NCBI GenBank assembly: GCA_017466125.1
Contig: JAFTUS010000197.1
Span: 1-40,403, forward strand
Direction of reading: 5' to 3'
Length of the DNA stretch: 40,403 nucleotides
Source: Lentisphaeria bacterium
Lineage (GTDB): Bacteria > Verrucomicrobiota > Lentisphaeria > Victivallales > Victivallaceae
Below, one piece after another: positions 1 to 6,974 of this stretch. Under the pieces are notes generated by a model. That model saw only the letters and a list, made by a program, of their open reading frames with translations. It did no database searches and was not told the origin of the DNA. Made by a program: the position numbers and the translations under genes. Each line of letters starts with the position of its first letter. The first letter of the stretch is position 1.

Positions 1-11
1 AAAAATACGCC

Positions 12-135
12 GCATCATACTTGCAAAGCAAGTGCTTCATGTTTGCCGCAGGCAAACGCTTCATGCAGCAACGCTGCGCTTCATACGGCGAAGCCGTGCT
101 TCATTCGATCAGCGTTCACGCTGATCGAGCTATTG
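12..135. repeat. String of five different palindromes spaced by constant GCTTCAT
   Basis: Five perfect short palindromes follow one another: 19-33 (acttgc, loop aaa), 41-57 (gtttgcc, loop gca), 65-77 (gcagc, loop aac), 85-97 (acggc, loop gaa) and 105-128 (ten-base arm tcgatcagcg, loop ttca). The four gaps, at 34-40, 58-64, 78-84 and 98-104, are all exactly gcttcat. A variant gcatcat precedes the first unit (12-18) and a degenerate gctattg follows the last (129-135), so the array may continue beyond the window edge. Each stem has its own sequence while the spacer is constant, and loops are three or four bases. It lies downstream of the minus-strand lipoprotein gene and RHS modules. I do not know its function. 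A transcription-end structure, a recombination site and a mobile palindromic element are all possible. Confidence 0.85.
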
Positions 136-245
136 GTCGTATCATATAAATCTCCTTGGAGGAGGAATAATTAAATTGCAAAGCCTTAATTTATATCTCG
201 TCCCATAGAATAGCACCAATTATTCTTGAATATATAATTACTTTT

Positions 246-617
246 TCATAAATCTGATATCCACCCTATTTTCTGGGAGATTACAATATCATTTTTAAAT
301 GTAACATCATAATAATATGCTTTAGTTCTCAAAAAATTTTTCCGAAAACCAGTTTTAATAATCCAACGATTACGATGCATGACATATGCGTCATTCATCA
401 ACTTTTCCTTATTTTCGAAATAAACATATCCAGAATCAACTCCAATCATTATGCAAGGTTTACCTGTAGCTGGATTAACAGAATCAGCCTTATTTAGATA
501 TTTTTTGATCAAATCTTTTCTGGACATTCCTACAAAATTATAATCATTCTTAAGTAATGCGCAAGAACTAAAAAAAATACTTACAAGTAAAAAAAATATA
601 AATTTTATTCTTCTCAT
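246..617 (-). CDS. Small lipoprotein, possible immunity protein
   Basis: The 123-residue product starts with a positively charged end, a hydrophobic stretch and a lipobox-like FFSSC, so it is probably a lipoprotein anchored with its mature part facing the periplasm. The mature start contains GMSRKDLIKKYL, which faintly resembles the first helix of BamE/SmpA-type lipoproteins, but the rest is not recognised. The gene is AT-rich compared with the core genes and starts 11 bases after the stop of the chimeric gene at 629-1021. By analogy with the two toxin-like/membrane-protein pairs upstream, it may be the immunity protein for the AT-rich tail encoded there. That role is inference from position. 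Confidence 0.6.
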   Translation of the reverse strand: MRRIKFIFFLLVSIFFSSCALLKNDYNFVGMSRKDLIKKYLNKADSVNPATGKPCIMIGVDSGYVYFENKEKLMNDAYVMHRNRWIIKTGFRKNFLRTKAYYYDVTFKNDIVISQKIGWISDL

Positions 618-628
618 ATTCCCACCTC

Positions 629-1021
629 TTATTCAAAATACTTTGATGACATTATTGTATTTATAGACGGGAAACGAAAAGTTTTATCTTTTAATGCCAT
701 AGGTATATTCCCATTCCAAATAGTATTTGTAAATGCATTACAATTATTGCCAGTTGCTTCATATTTGCATTTATCATCACACCATTTGCCCCAGCCCATA
801 CGGCCGGAAGCATCGGCTTTGCCATCGGTATTGCGTCCGCCGAAAATCACCAGAACACGGTACATTTCCCTGCGGCTTTTGTCATAACCCTTCGGAATGC
901 GGTATTGGAACACGGCCTGTTTGTTGTGCGGCGCTTTCGTTTTGACGACGATCGTTTCCGCTCGGAGCAGCAACGGAAACAACAGTAAAATCCCGCAAAG
1001 TTTTGCAAATCGTGTTTTCAT
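629..1021 (-). pseudogene. Truncated secreted hydrolase fused to an AT-rich foreign tail
   Basis: Residues 1-21 are a signal peptide ending LLLRAE. Residues 22-80 look like the start of a secreted alpha/beta-hydrolase of the feruloyl-esterase or PHB-depolymerase kind (RVLVIFGGRNTDGKADASG), a family usually 250 residues or more. The frame ends at 130 residues, so the catalytic core is missing. Base composition drops sharply at about 785, and the last 45 residues (including GNNCNAFTNTIWNGN) read like the end of an unrelated protein, perhaps a displaced RHS toxin tip. The 5' end keeps an apparently native promoter (TTGTAA 1069-1074, 17 bases, TATATT 1046-1051) and the ribosome site GGAG. I read this as a resident gene whose 3' part was replaced when the RHS material arrived. 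Confidence 0.6.
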
Positions 1022-1045
1022 GACTGTTTCTCCGTTTTCTCCGTC

Positions 1046-1074
1046 AATATACTCTGCATTTCAGGAAATTACAA
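1046..1074 (-). promoter_or_regulatory. Sigma-70-type promoter of the truncated hydrolase
   Basis: TTGTAA, a 17-base spacer and TATATT on the minus strand, followed by a GGAG ribosome site and ATG at 1021. The -10 matches the TATATT form used elsewhere in this window. Confidence 0.5.
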
Positions 1075-1200
1075 GTCGGAAATCGAAAAAACTGCGCTGC
1101 TAATGTTGTCTGCCACCGTGTTTCGAAATGTACGCAATTTTCCGAACGTTGCACCTATATGTAGCTTCATCCAAAAATATTGCGCAAATAATTTTGCAGG

Positions 1201-1680
1201 TTATAGAACAGTCCTTTCATATTTGACCTTGCCATAATACTGCTCTACCGATAAGAACTTGAATGAAAAAATTATAATATATGAAATCTTCCACTGGGGC
1301 ATGAACAGCAAATCAAATTTCTGTGTTTTCCCCGGACGTAAAGTAAGTTCATACCCGTTGCTTGTGAATTTTGAATCACGGTGATAATTCAGGGACAATT
1401 GTTTACCGTCAATATCAATATTCTGTCTGATATGAATTTTCCCCTTATATACGAGTGGATATTTCGTTTCTTCATCCGTCAACATAAAAATACGACGATC
1501 TCCGGATGCGTCAATCACAGAGATTTCCCTGTCGTTTTGAATCAGAGAAACAACTTTCTCATATTTGCCGCTGTATATTATCCCTTCGCTTTTCGCAGCT
1601 ATCGACCACAAAATGAAAACGGCGAAAACAATCAATACCAAAGCAAGGCTTACAACTGTTAGTATCACTCTTTTACGCAT
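1201..1680 (-). CDS. Single-pass membrane protein, probable immunity protein of RHS module B
   Basis: The 159-residue product has an N-terminal hydrophobic segment (about residues 5-27) with lysine/arginine before it, so the remainder is probably periplasmic. It contains an extended beta-rich stretch but no family I recognise. The ATG lies inside the 3' end of the upstream RHS tip gene, overlapping by 16 bases, which implies translational coupling. Variable RHS C-terminal domains are normally followed by a dedicated immunity gene, and position plus topology fit that role. No homology was established. Confidence 0.6.
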   Translation of the reverse strand: MRKRVILTVVSLALVLIVFAVFILWSIAAKSEGIIYSGKYEKVVSLIQNDREISVIDASGDRRIFMLTDEETKYPLVYKGKIHIRQNIDIDGKQLSLNYHRDSKFTSNGYELTLRPGKTQKFDLLFMPQWKISYIIIFSFKFLSVEQYYGKVKYERTVL

Positions 1681-2789
1681 GTAACGCTCCTAACCACGCC
1701 ATACGACCAAGCTGGAGTAACTTGCAAAGAGTAATCCACCTCCCCGCAATCGTACGTTTTTTTCATGACTTCTAACTTTAACCGATACTTCAATCGATAT
1801 TCAATGAATCCATGTTCCTGATGAACGTCACCTGTTTCTAAAGGACAATCGTAGGGCGGAATATTTGAATATCCATTTGTCGTTGATATCCCGCTATAAC
1901 TGCCTGCGATGGCAATACCCAAATACGATATGGCACCACTCCATGATATGGATGCAGACATGCCGTGAAGTGATAATGAACTATGATTACCGCATTCAGC
2001 AGTTGAAATATCGCCTACAAAGCTCCAATCCGTATACTCAACCGACACCACGGACATAACACCGGGAGAACATCTAACCGTGTAAGTTTCTCCGGTTGGG
2101 ACTTGAATTGTATAGCCGGGATTGTTCGGGTCTTCAACTGTTGCCATAACTGGAACTTGTTCACACATCCCAACCCAATCAAATTTCCACGTTACTCCAT
2201 TATTGACATATGCCAGATTGTTCCACCCATCAGGGTAACCGATTGGGTCTGTAGTTGTCCATTTGCCCTGCGCCGGATTATAATCCCGGAACAGGAACGA
2301 GTATCCCAGTTCGTCAATCATCGGTTTGCCGGTGAAGAAAGCGTTTTTATCTGCCGTTTCTCCGAATGAGCTCATTTCAACAGCTTTACCATTGACCGCA
2401 AGAGTGTTGCCAAGCATATCGTTGAAAAGCACATTATCCCCAGCCATGACCGGGTTACCGCCGGTGACGTATGGTTCATTAATATAGGTGACACCGCTGC
2501 GCCAAATGAGAGCCAGACCGTCCCACATGAATTCTTCGACTTTATTGCCGTAAATTGCTTTGGCGATCTGACCATCAATGTTGTATTCAAACTTGGCAAT
2601 CGTTTTTCCATTCTGCCGGACTTCGGAAACTTTATTCTGACCGTTATAGACATATTTCTTGTCGCCCGCCTGAATCATTCTTCCGGCAGCATCATACGCA
2701 TATTCAGTTACCTTGCCATCTGTTGTGGATGATACCAACTGATTGGCTTGGATGTAAGTATGCGTAGTTGTGTAAGAGCAGCTGTACAT
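1665..2789 (-). CDS. RHS-repeat core tip B with unidentified C-terminal domain (orphan module)
   Basis: The N-terminal 170 residues or so are the end of an RHS/YD-repeat shell (YAYDAAGRMIQAG, FEYNIDGQIAKAI) with the conserved RHS core end RDYNPAQGKWTTTDPIGYP. After NLAYVNN the sequence becomes unique, about 170 residues rich in Gly, Ser and Cys with no family I can name; this is the expected place for a polymorphic toxin domain. Full RHS proteins are well over 1000 residues and this one has neither the N-terminal export region nor most repeats, so it is a displaced tip. RHS similarity begins near 2770, close to the preceding immunity gene. Start choice is uncertain: ATG 2789 has no clear ribosome site, and a TTG at 2813 is the only longer alternative. 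Confidence 0.7.
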   Translation of the reverse strand: MYSCSYTTTHTYIQANQLVSSTTDGKVTEYAYDAAGRMIQAGDKKYVYNGQNKVSEVRQNGKTIAKFEYNIDGQIAKAIYGNKVEEFMWDGLALIWRSGVTYINEPYVTGGNPVMAGDNVLFNDMLGNTLAVNGKAVEMSSFGETADKNAFFTGKPMIDELGYSFLFRDYNPAQGKWTTTDPIGYPDGWNNLAYVNNGVTWKFDWVGMCEQVPVMATVEDPNNPGYTIQVPTGETYTVRCSPGVMSVVSVEYTDWSFVGDISTAECGNHSSLSLHGMSASISWSGAISYLGIAIAGSYSGISTTNGYSNIPPYDCPLETGDVHQEHGFIEYRLKYRLKLEVMKKTYDCGEVDYSLQVTPAWSYGVVRSVTCVKE

Positions 2790-2858
2790 TGTCGTAATTT
2801 CAACTTTCTGCAAATAGAATAAATTATTTCTATTTATTTTTTACCCCAAAAAGTTTTT

Positions 2859-3095
2859 TCAAATATTTTTTCTATTTTTTGAAATATTTATGATATAAAA
2901 CATTAATAAAAACAAGCAGAAAAATATTAAAAATATTTCAAAAAAAAGATAGTTATAAGCACTTTCTCCATCGAATTTCCTGCTAATAAAATTTATCACC
3001 GGAAAGCCATAATATACAACAAAATTCCAATATACCAACGCTAACAATCCCGACAGAACTGAAGTCAATATAATTTTACCGATAAACTTTAACAT
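2859..3095 (-). CDS. Two-helix membrane protein, probable immunity protein of RHS module A
   Basis: The 78-residue, very hydrophobic and AT-rich product has two predicted membrane segments (about residues 7-27 and 50-70), with charged FISRKFDGESAYN between them. Its ATG shares one base with the stop codon of the upstream RHS gene (TAATG at 3093-3097), so translation is almost certainly coupled. The upstream gene ends in a peptidoglycan-targeting L,D-transpeptidase-like domain. A membrane immunity protein exposing residues in the periplasm would fit, but no homologue is recognised and the role is inferred from context. Confidence 0.6.
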   Translation of the reverse strand: MLKFIGKIILTSVLSGLLALVYWNFVVYYGFPVINFISRKFDGESAYNYLFFEIFLIFFCLFLLMFYIINISKNRKNI

Positions 3096-4294
3096 TATTC
3101 AATAACCCTCACTTTCCCATAGGCAAAAATATCAGTCCCTGATATTTTTTGTGTGGATGTTTGTAATACCATGTTTCGCCAATCATTATACCATTGATTA
3201 TTTGAAAATGTTATGCATCCTAAACTTCTACTACCAGGATGCATTCGAAATTCGCCTCTATTTACCCCATCAACACTTGTATAGTCATCTATTTTTCCAT
3301 CATCTGCCAACAATGCGAACCATGTATCTTTCCCTGTCAATAAATCATAAAGCCATCCTAATCTTCCTCCAGACTCTCTTTGAACAACATAATACTCTCC
3401 GAGAGGAATTGGTCCAGCACCTGCAACATTTTCTGATTCTGGTTTATTCCTATGGTCGCCGTCGCCAGAAAACACCTGAATCGTCATTCCACGATATATT
3501 GTTCCATTTATTGATAATTGATATGAAAGTTGATGTTTTGAAATAGAATAAGTAGCAATCATAAATTTTCCCATATAATCAATAAACCCCACAACTTCAT
3601 TATTTACATACGCCAGATTGTTCCAGCCGTCGGGATAGCCGAGCGGGTCGGTTGTTGTCCATTTGCCCTGATTGGGGTTGTAATCGCGGAAAAGAAAAGA
3701 ATAACCGAGTTCATCGACCATCGGCTTACCGGTGAAGAAAGCGTTTTTATCTGCCGTTTCTCCGAATGAGCTCATTTCAACAGCTTTACCGTTGACCGCA
3801 AGAGTGTTGCCGAGCATATCATTGAAAAGGACAGCATCGCCAGCCATGACCGGATTGCCACCGGTAACATACGGTTCGTTGATATAGGTTACTCCGCTGC
3901 GCCAAATGAGAGCCAGACCGTCCCACATGAATTCTTCAACTTTGTCGCCATAAATCGCTTTGGCGATCTGCCCGTCAATGTTGTACTCAAACTTGGCAAC
4001 TATTTTACCATTCTGCCGGACTTCAGTAACTTTGTTCTGTCCGTTATAGATGTAACTCTTATCTCCCGCCTGAATCATTCTCCCGGCGGCATCATATTTG
4101 TAATGAGTTGTTACGCCATTGACAGTTGAAGTTACAAGTTGATTTGCTTTATCGTAAGTATAGGCGGTGGTTACGCCATTGATCGTTTTGGAAAGCCGGT
4201 TGCCTGCCGGATCATAGGTGTAACGTTCCAAGTCTTTGCCTTGAGCATCTTTGACTGCCAGCAGCTGACCACGCAAATCATACTCAAAATTCAT
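3095..4294 (-). CDS. RHS-repeat tip A with Tlde1/DUF2778-like L,D-transpeptidase domain
   Basis: Residues 1-230 or so are YD repeats (YTYDPAGNRLSKTI, YKYDAAGRMIQAG) ending in the RHS core signature RDYNPNQGKWTTTDPLGYP. The unique C-terminal domain of roughly 150 residues contains GPIPLGEYYV, then FRMHPGSRSLGCITF. A GxxPxGxY start and a His...Ser-x-GC signature are typical of the L,D-transpeptidase-related T6SS effector family (Tlde1, DUF2778), which attacks peptidoglycan stem peptides. The Cys of LGCI is the presumed nucleophile and the His of MHPG its partner. An immunity-like gene follows with one-base overlap. The N-terminal RHS body is missing. Coding could extend to a TTG at 4384, but that codon is the -35 box of a good promoter, so I start at ATG 4294. 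Confidence 0.75.
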   Translation of the reverse strand: MNFEYDLRGQLLAVKDAQGKDLERYTYDPAGNRLSKTINGVTTAYTYDKANQLVTSTVNGVTTHYKYDAAGRMIQAGDKSYIYNGQNKVTEVRQNGKIVAKFEYNIDGQIAKAIYGDKVEEFMWDGLALIWRSGVTYINEPYVTGGNPVMAGDAVLFNDMLGNTLAVNGKAVEMSSFGETADKNAFFTGKPMVDELGYSFLFRDYNPNQGKWTTTDPLGYPDGWNNLAYVNNEVVGFIDYMGKFMIATYSISKHQLSYQLSINGTIYRGMTIQVFSGDGDHRNKPESENVAGAGPIPLGEYYVVQRESGGRLGWLYDLLTGKDTWFALLADDGKIDDYTSVDGVNRGEFRMHPGSRSLGCITFSNNQWYNDWRNMVLQTSTQKISGTDIFAYGKVRVIE

Positions 4295-4355
4295 ACGCTT
4301 ACCATTGAATGCCTTATAAGACTCCTGATATTTTGTTATCGTACGGTCTATGCAT

Positions 4356-4384
4356 ACTATACCATGTGGATTACAACCTGTCAA
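4356..4384 (-). promoter_or_regulatory. Near-consensus sigma-70 promoter in front of RHS module A
   Basis: TTGACA (4384 to 4379), exactly 17 bases, then TATAGT (4361 to 4356) on the minus strand. It would let the truncated RHS module be expressed although its parent gene is absent. It also argues against the TTG at 4384 as a start codon. Confidence 0.55.
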
Positions 4385-4445
4385 GTGCTTCTTGAATTTT
4401 TTTTGTAAAAGTTATTTCAAAAATTATTCCTGCCGATTGTAAAAC

Positions 4446-4480
4446 AAAACGCACCACCCTGAAATGGCAGTGGTGCGTTT
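4446..4480 (-). terminator. Rho-independent terminator of the GH89-like gene
   Basis: Inverted arms aaacgcaccac and gtggtgcgttt around a short loop. On the minus strand the stem runs into a T-rich stretch (GTTTTGTTTTAC). It lies 25 bases after the stop at 4506 and separates the glycosidase from the RHS island. Confidence 0.8.
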
Positions 4481-4505
4481 ACAAATTCAGACGGAAAAAC
4501 GGCTG

Positions 4506-6734
4506 TTACTGTTCCCGGTTGCAGAGTTGACGCGCGAGGACGGAAAGTTTTTTTATGCTCTCCGGCAGCATTGCCAGATATTTTCCGCAGTCGGGACGGT
4601 ACTGTTCCAGCGGAGTTTTGTAAAATTCTTCGGTGACAGAATTCCATTCTTCCTGATTTTTTTCGCCGGTAAGGGCATAGCGGGCATAAAGTTCAAATTC
4701 CCGGAAGTAACAGCCGTCAAAAAGTTCTGCAATGTAGGTGCGGCAATAACAATTTTCCGCATTTCCTTTTAACGTATGTTCAAAAAACGGATTGACCGGC
4801 AAATACTGTTTCAGGCGGTCAAGCGAATCGCAAAGCGAAAATTCCGGGCTGGATCTTACAATATCAGCCAGCAAGTACAACGCTTCACGCATCTGCTCAA
4901 TGATCCGGGACATTTTCGCTTTGTCCGGGTAGTGGAGGAATGCCTGATTGTAAAGGTACTGGATGATCCGTCCGCCTGCGGTACGGGCAAGGTCGATCAC
5001 ATCGCGCCGTACAAAAGTATCGTCAAGCCGGCACTCCGCAAGCATCTGCAGACCATCTGCCGCGGTGAGTATTCCCGGCATCAGGCGTTTGATGACGTCC
5101 TGCGATATGGATATCTGATTTTCTGATGCCGGAAATTCGATTTTTCCGCCCCAACCGGCTCCCAGACAGAAACGGGCGAAAACTTCTCCGTAGAATTGCG
5201 GATAATTCCAGTAGCCGCTTTCGATGACAGGCAGAAATCCGCTCCAGACGGACTCCATGACGTCGGCGTATGCTCCGTAGCGTTTCCGGCAGAAAACGGG
5301 CAGAAAGTCACGGATATCCGGAAGTTCCGCTTTCCACGCATTGGCGGCAAAATATTCATACATCAAAGTATCTGCGTGAGAGTTTTCCGGCCAGATGACC
5401 ATCCCTTTGCAGAAGGGATCTTCCCTGGCAATGGTAAGGCGTTTGCGGATCGTTGAATAATTCCCTCTCAAATCCGTGCCGGATTCAAAGGCTTGAAAAA
5501 TTCCGAAGATCCACGGGAATTTCCCGACACAGTGCCAATAGGTGAAATTATTATCCTCTTTGCAGGTATCGGACGTGTAATCGAAAAGGAGGGTTTTTGC
5601 CGGATCGAAAGTATCCATCAATTCCTGCATTTCATCGGAAGTCCAGCTGCCATTGAGAAAATCCCATGAGGCGATCAGGAGCGGCGCATCGGGGTAACTC
5701 TTGCGCAGCCGCTCCTGAATACGGCGGTACGCGTAGAGTTTCCAGCGGTGATTTACTGCTTTGTCATTGGAAATACTCCGTTCTGCCAGTCCGATCGTAT
5801 GAAAAATCGCTCCGCTGCCGAAGTTGTCGATATGGGTTTGGGTCAGTTTGAAATAGTTATCCAATTCGCGGTCTTTGCGGATATCCCACACGAGCCCGGT
5901 CGGGTCGCCGTACACCTGCGATGCCTGCGGGACGAAATCCGGCTTGACCGTCTCCAGAAACTCCTGCGGTGTACGGCTGTACCAGTGCGACATGGTTCCG
6001 GTATCTTCGGGGTGCAGCAAATCCCGTTCAAAAGCATATTCCAGCAGAGATTTGCGCAGTTTGCCCCGTTCCTGAAGCGACCAGAAATGGGTACGGTCAT
6101 CGTAAGAACGATCAAATTCTTTGCGGGGCGGCACATTGTCTTGCGGATAGGGAACGATATCCGGAAACGCTTTCTGAAACAGATCATCCTGACCGATGCG
6201 GAGCATAAATAAATTGAGCCGTTTTTTCAAAATCCAGTCGATCTCTTTTTTCCAATCCTCCAGCGTCCAGTGTTCCGCCTGAAAACGGTGAAGACTGCGG
6301 TGGGCAAAGTAGCGCAGTCCGCGGTATTCAAAGCGGGGGACTTCGAGCGTATCAAAATTTTCCAGCGGCAGCGTTTCCCGTTCGGGGATCACATCTCCAT
6401 CCCAGAAGTAACTGCAGCCGATCGCCTCAAAATAAGCGTAGACCGCATAGAGGAATGCACGCGGTCTGCCGCCGCCGAGCAGCAGCACCCTCCGCCCCTG
6501 TTCTTCAAATGTGCGGATGAAAAAATCATCGCTCCCGGAACGGTAGGGAGGCAGTACCCACGAACCATCCAGCACCTTTTCCGCAACAAAACAGTTATCA
6601 CTGTCGCTGCCGATCACGATAAGATCGCCGGGGACATCGCCGGAAACAGTCCGTTCGATGCGTTTCCCGGTCATCTGTTCCGCCAGTCCGTTAAAGATGG
6701 ATGCCGCAAGTTCATTGTTGGAAAGAAGATACAT
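4506..6734 (-). CDS. GH89-like alpha-N-acetylglucosaminidase family protein (paralogue 1)
   Basis: The 742-residue product has no signal peptide and is probably cytoplasmic. The N-terminal domain (FLYAVYAYFEAIGCSYFWDG, about 94-113) resembles the small domain preceding the barrel of GH67/GH89 enzymes. The barrel follows (RFEYRGLRYFAHR, EIDWILKKRLNLFMLRIGQDD), then FPWIFGIFQAFESGTDLRGN and MVIWPENS, which match the order of blocks in NAGLU-type GH89. Glu450 of WPENS fits the nucleophile, and Glu318 of GLAERS is the candidate acid/base. Their spacing (132) is close to that of the two catalytic glutamates in human NAGLU. The acid/base surroundings differ, so substrate may not be alpha-GlcNAc. 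It is divergent from a close paralogue at 6975, with a shared mirrored control region between them. Confidence 0.65.
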   Translation of the reverse strand: MYLLSNNELAASIFNGLAEQMTGKRIERTVSGDVPGDLIVIGSDSDNCFVAEKVLDGSWVLPPYRSGSDDFFIRTFEEQGRRVLLLGGGRPRAFLYAVYAYFEAIGCSYFWDGDVIPERETLPLENFDTLEVPRFEYRGLRYFAHRSLHRFQAEHWTLEDWKKEIDWILKKRLNLFMLRIGQDDLFQKAFPDIVPYPQDNVPPRKEFDRSYDDRTHFWSLQERGKLRKSLLEYAFERDLLHPEDTGTMSHWYSRTPQEFLETVKPDFVPQASQVYGDPTGLVWDIRKDRELDNYFKLTQTHIDNFGSGAIFHTIGLAERSISNDKAVNHRWKLYAYRRIQERLRKSYPDAPLLIASWDFLNGSWTSDEMQELMDTFDPAKTLLFDYTSDTCKEDNNFTYWHCVGKFPWIFGIFQAFESGTDLRGNYSTIRKRLTIAREDPFCKGMVIWPENSHADTLMYEYFAANAWKAELPDIRDFLPVFCRKRYGAYADVMESVWSGFLPVIESGYWNYPQFYGEVFARFCLGAGWGGKIEFPASENQISISQDVIKRLMPGILTAADGLQMLAECRLDDTFVRRDVIDLARTAGGRIIQYLYNQAFLHYPDKAKMSRIIEQMREALYLLADIVRSSPEFSLCDSLDRLKQYLPVNPFFEHTLKGNAENCYCRTYIAELFDGCYFREFELYARYALTGEKNQEEWNSVTEEFYKTPLEQYRPDCGKYLAMLPESIKKLSVLARQLCNREQ

Positions 6735-6773
6735 TTTTGTCTCCGCTGTTGATCGTTATTGTTGTGTTCATAG

Positions 6774-6936
6774 TATAATATACACCGGACAAAAAGGAAT
6801 AAAATGGCAAAGAGGCGCAAATATATATCAATTTCGAGCATCGGAAGCGGGCTGCCAGAAGATCAGTCATGCTCGTTTTTGATATGTATTTGCTTTTATT
6901 TGCCATTTTATTTCATTTTTCCTGTTGTATATTATA
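6774..6936. repeat. 68-bp imperfect inverted repeat between the GH89-like paralogues (mirrored promoter/operator)
   Basis: The left arm (6774-6841) and right arm (6869-6936) are reverse complements at about 54 of 68 positions with no gaps, around a 27-base centre (6842-6868). Conserved blocks are atgctcg, ttgatatNtatttgc, tttgccattttatt and gtatattata. The outer ends supply the TATATTATA -10-like elements of both divergent genes, and similarity continues to both starts (ATCAACAG, then GAGA and ATG). The simplest reading is that gene and control region were duplicated head to head. The conserved inner blocks, with two TTTGC copies about 11 bases apart, may be regulator sites, possibly for an AraC-type protein. 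That last point is inference. Confidence 0.8.
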
Positions 6937-6974
6937 GCAACGTTTATAAAAAAAGCAATCAACAGGAGAGTAAA

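Noticed and set aside
12..135. CRISPR array
   Set aside because: The constant part is only seven bases and the variable parts are palindromes of 13-24 bases; no cas genes are near.
4295..4384. TTG start of RHS module A at 4384
   Set aside because: The TTG is the first triplet of the -35 box TTGACA with TATAGT 17 bases on, and there is no ribosome site. RHS-like coding may still extend a few codons upstream of 4294.
6804..6974. 57-codon N-terminal extension of GH89-like paralogue 2, and the mirrored frame starting on the other strand near 6906
   Set aside because: Both frames start with similar residues only because the inverted repeat is read on both strands. The internal ATG 6975 has a ribosome site and matches the paralogue start.
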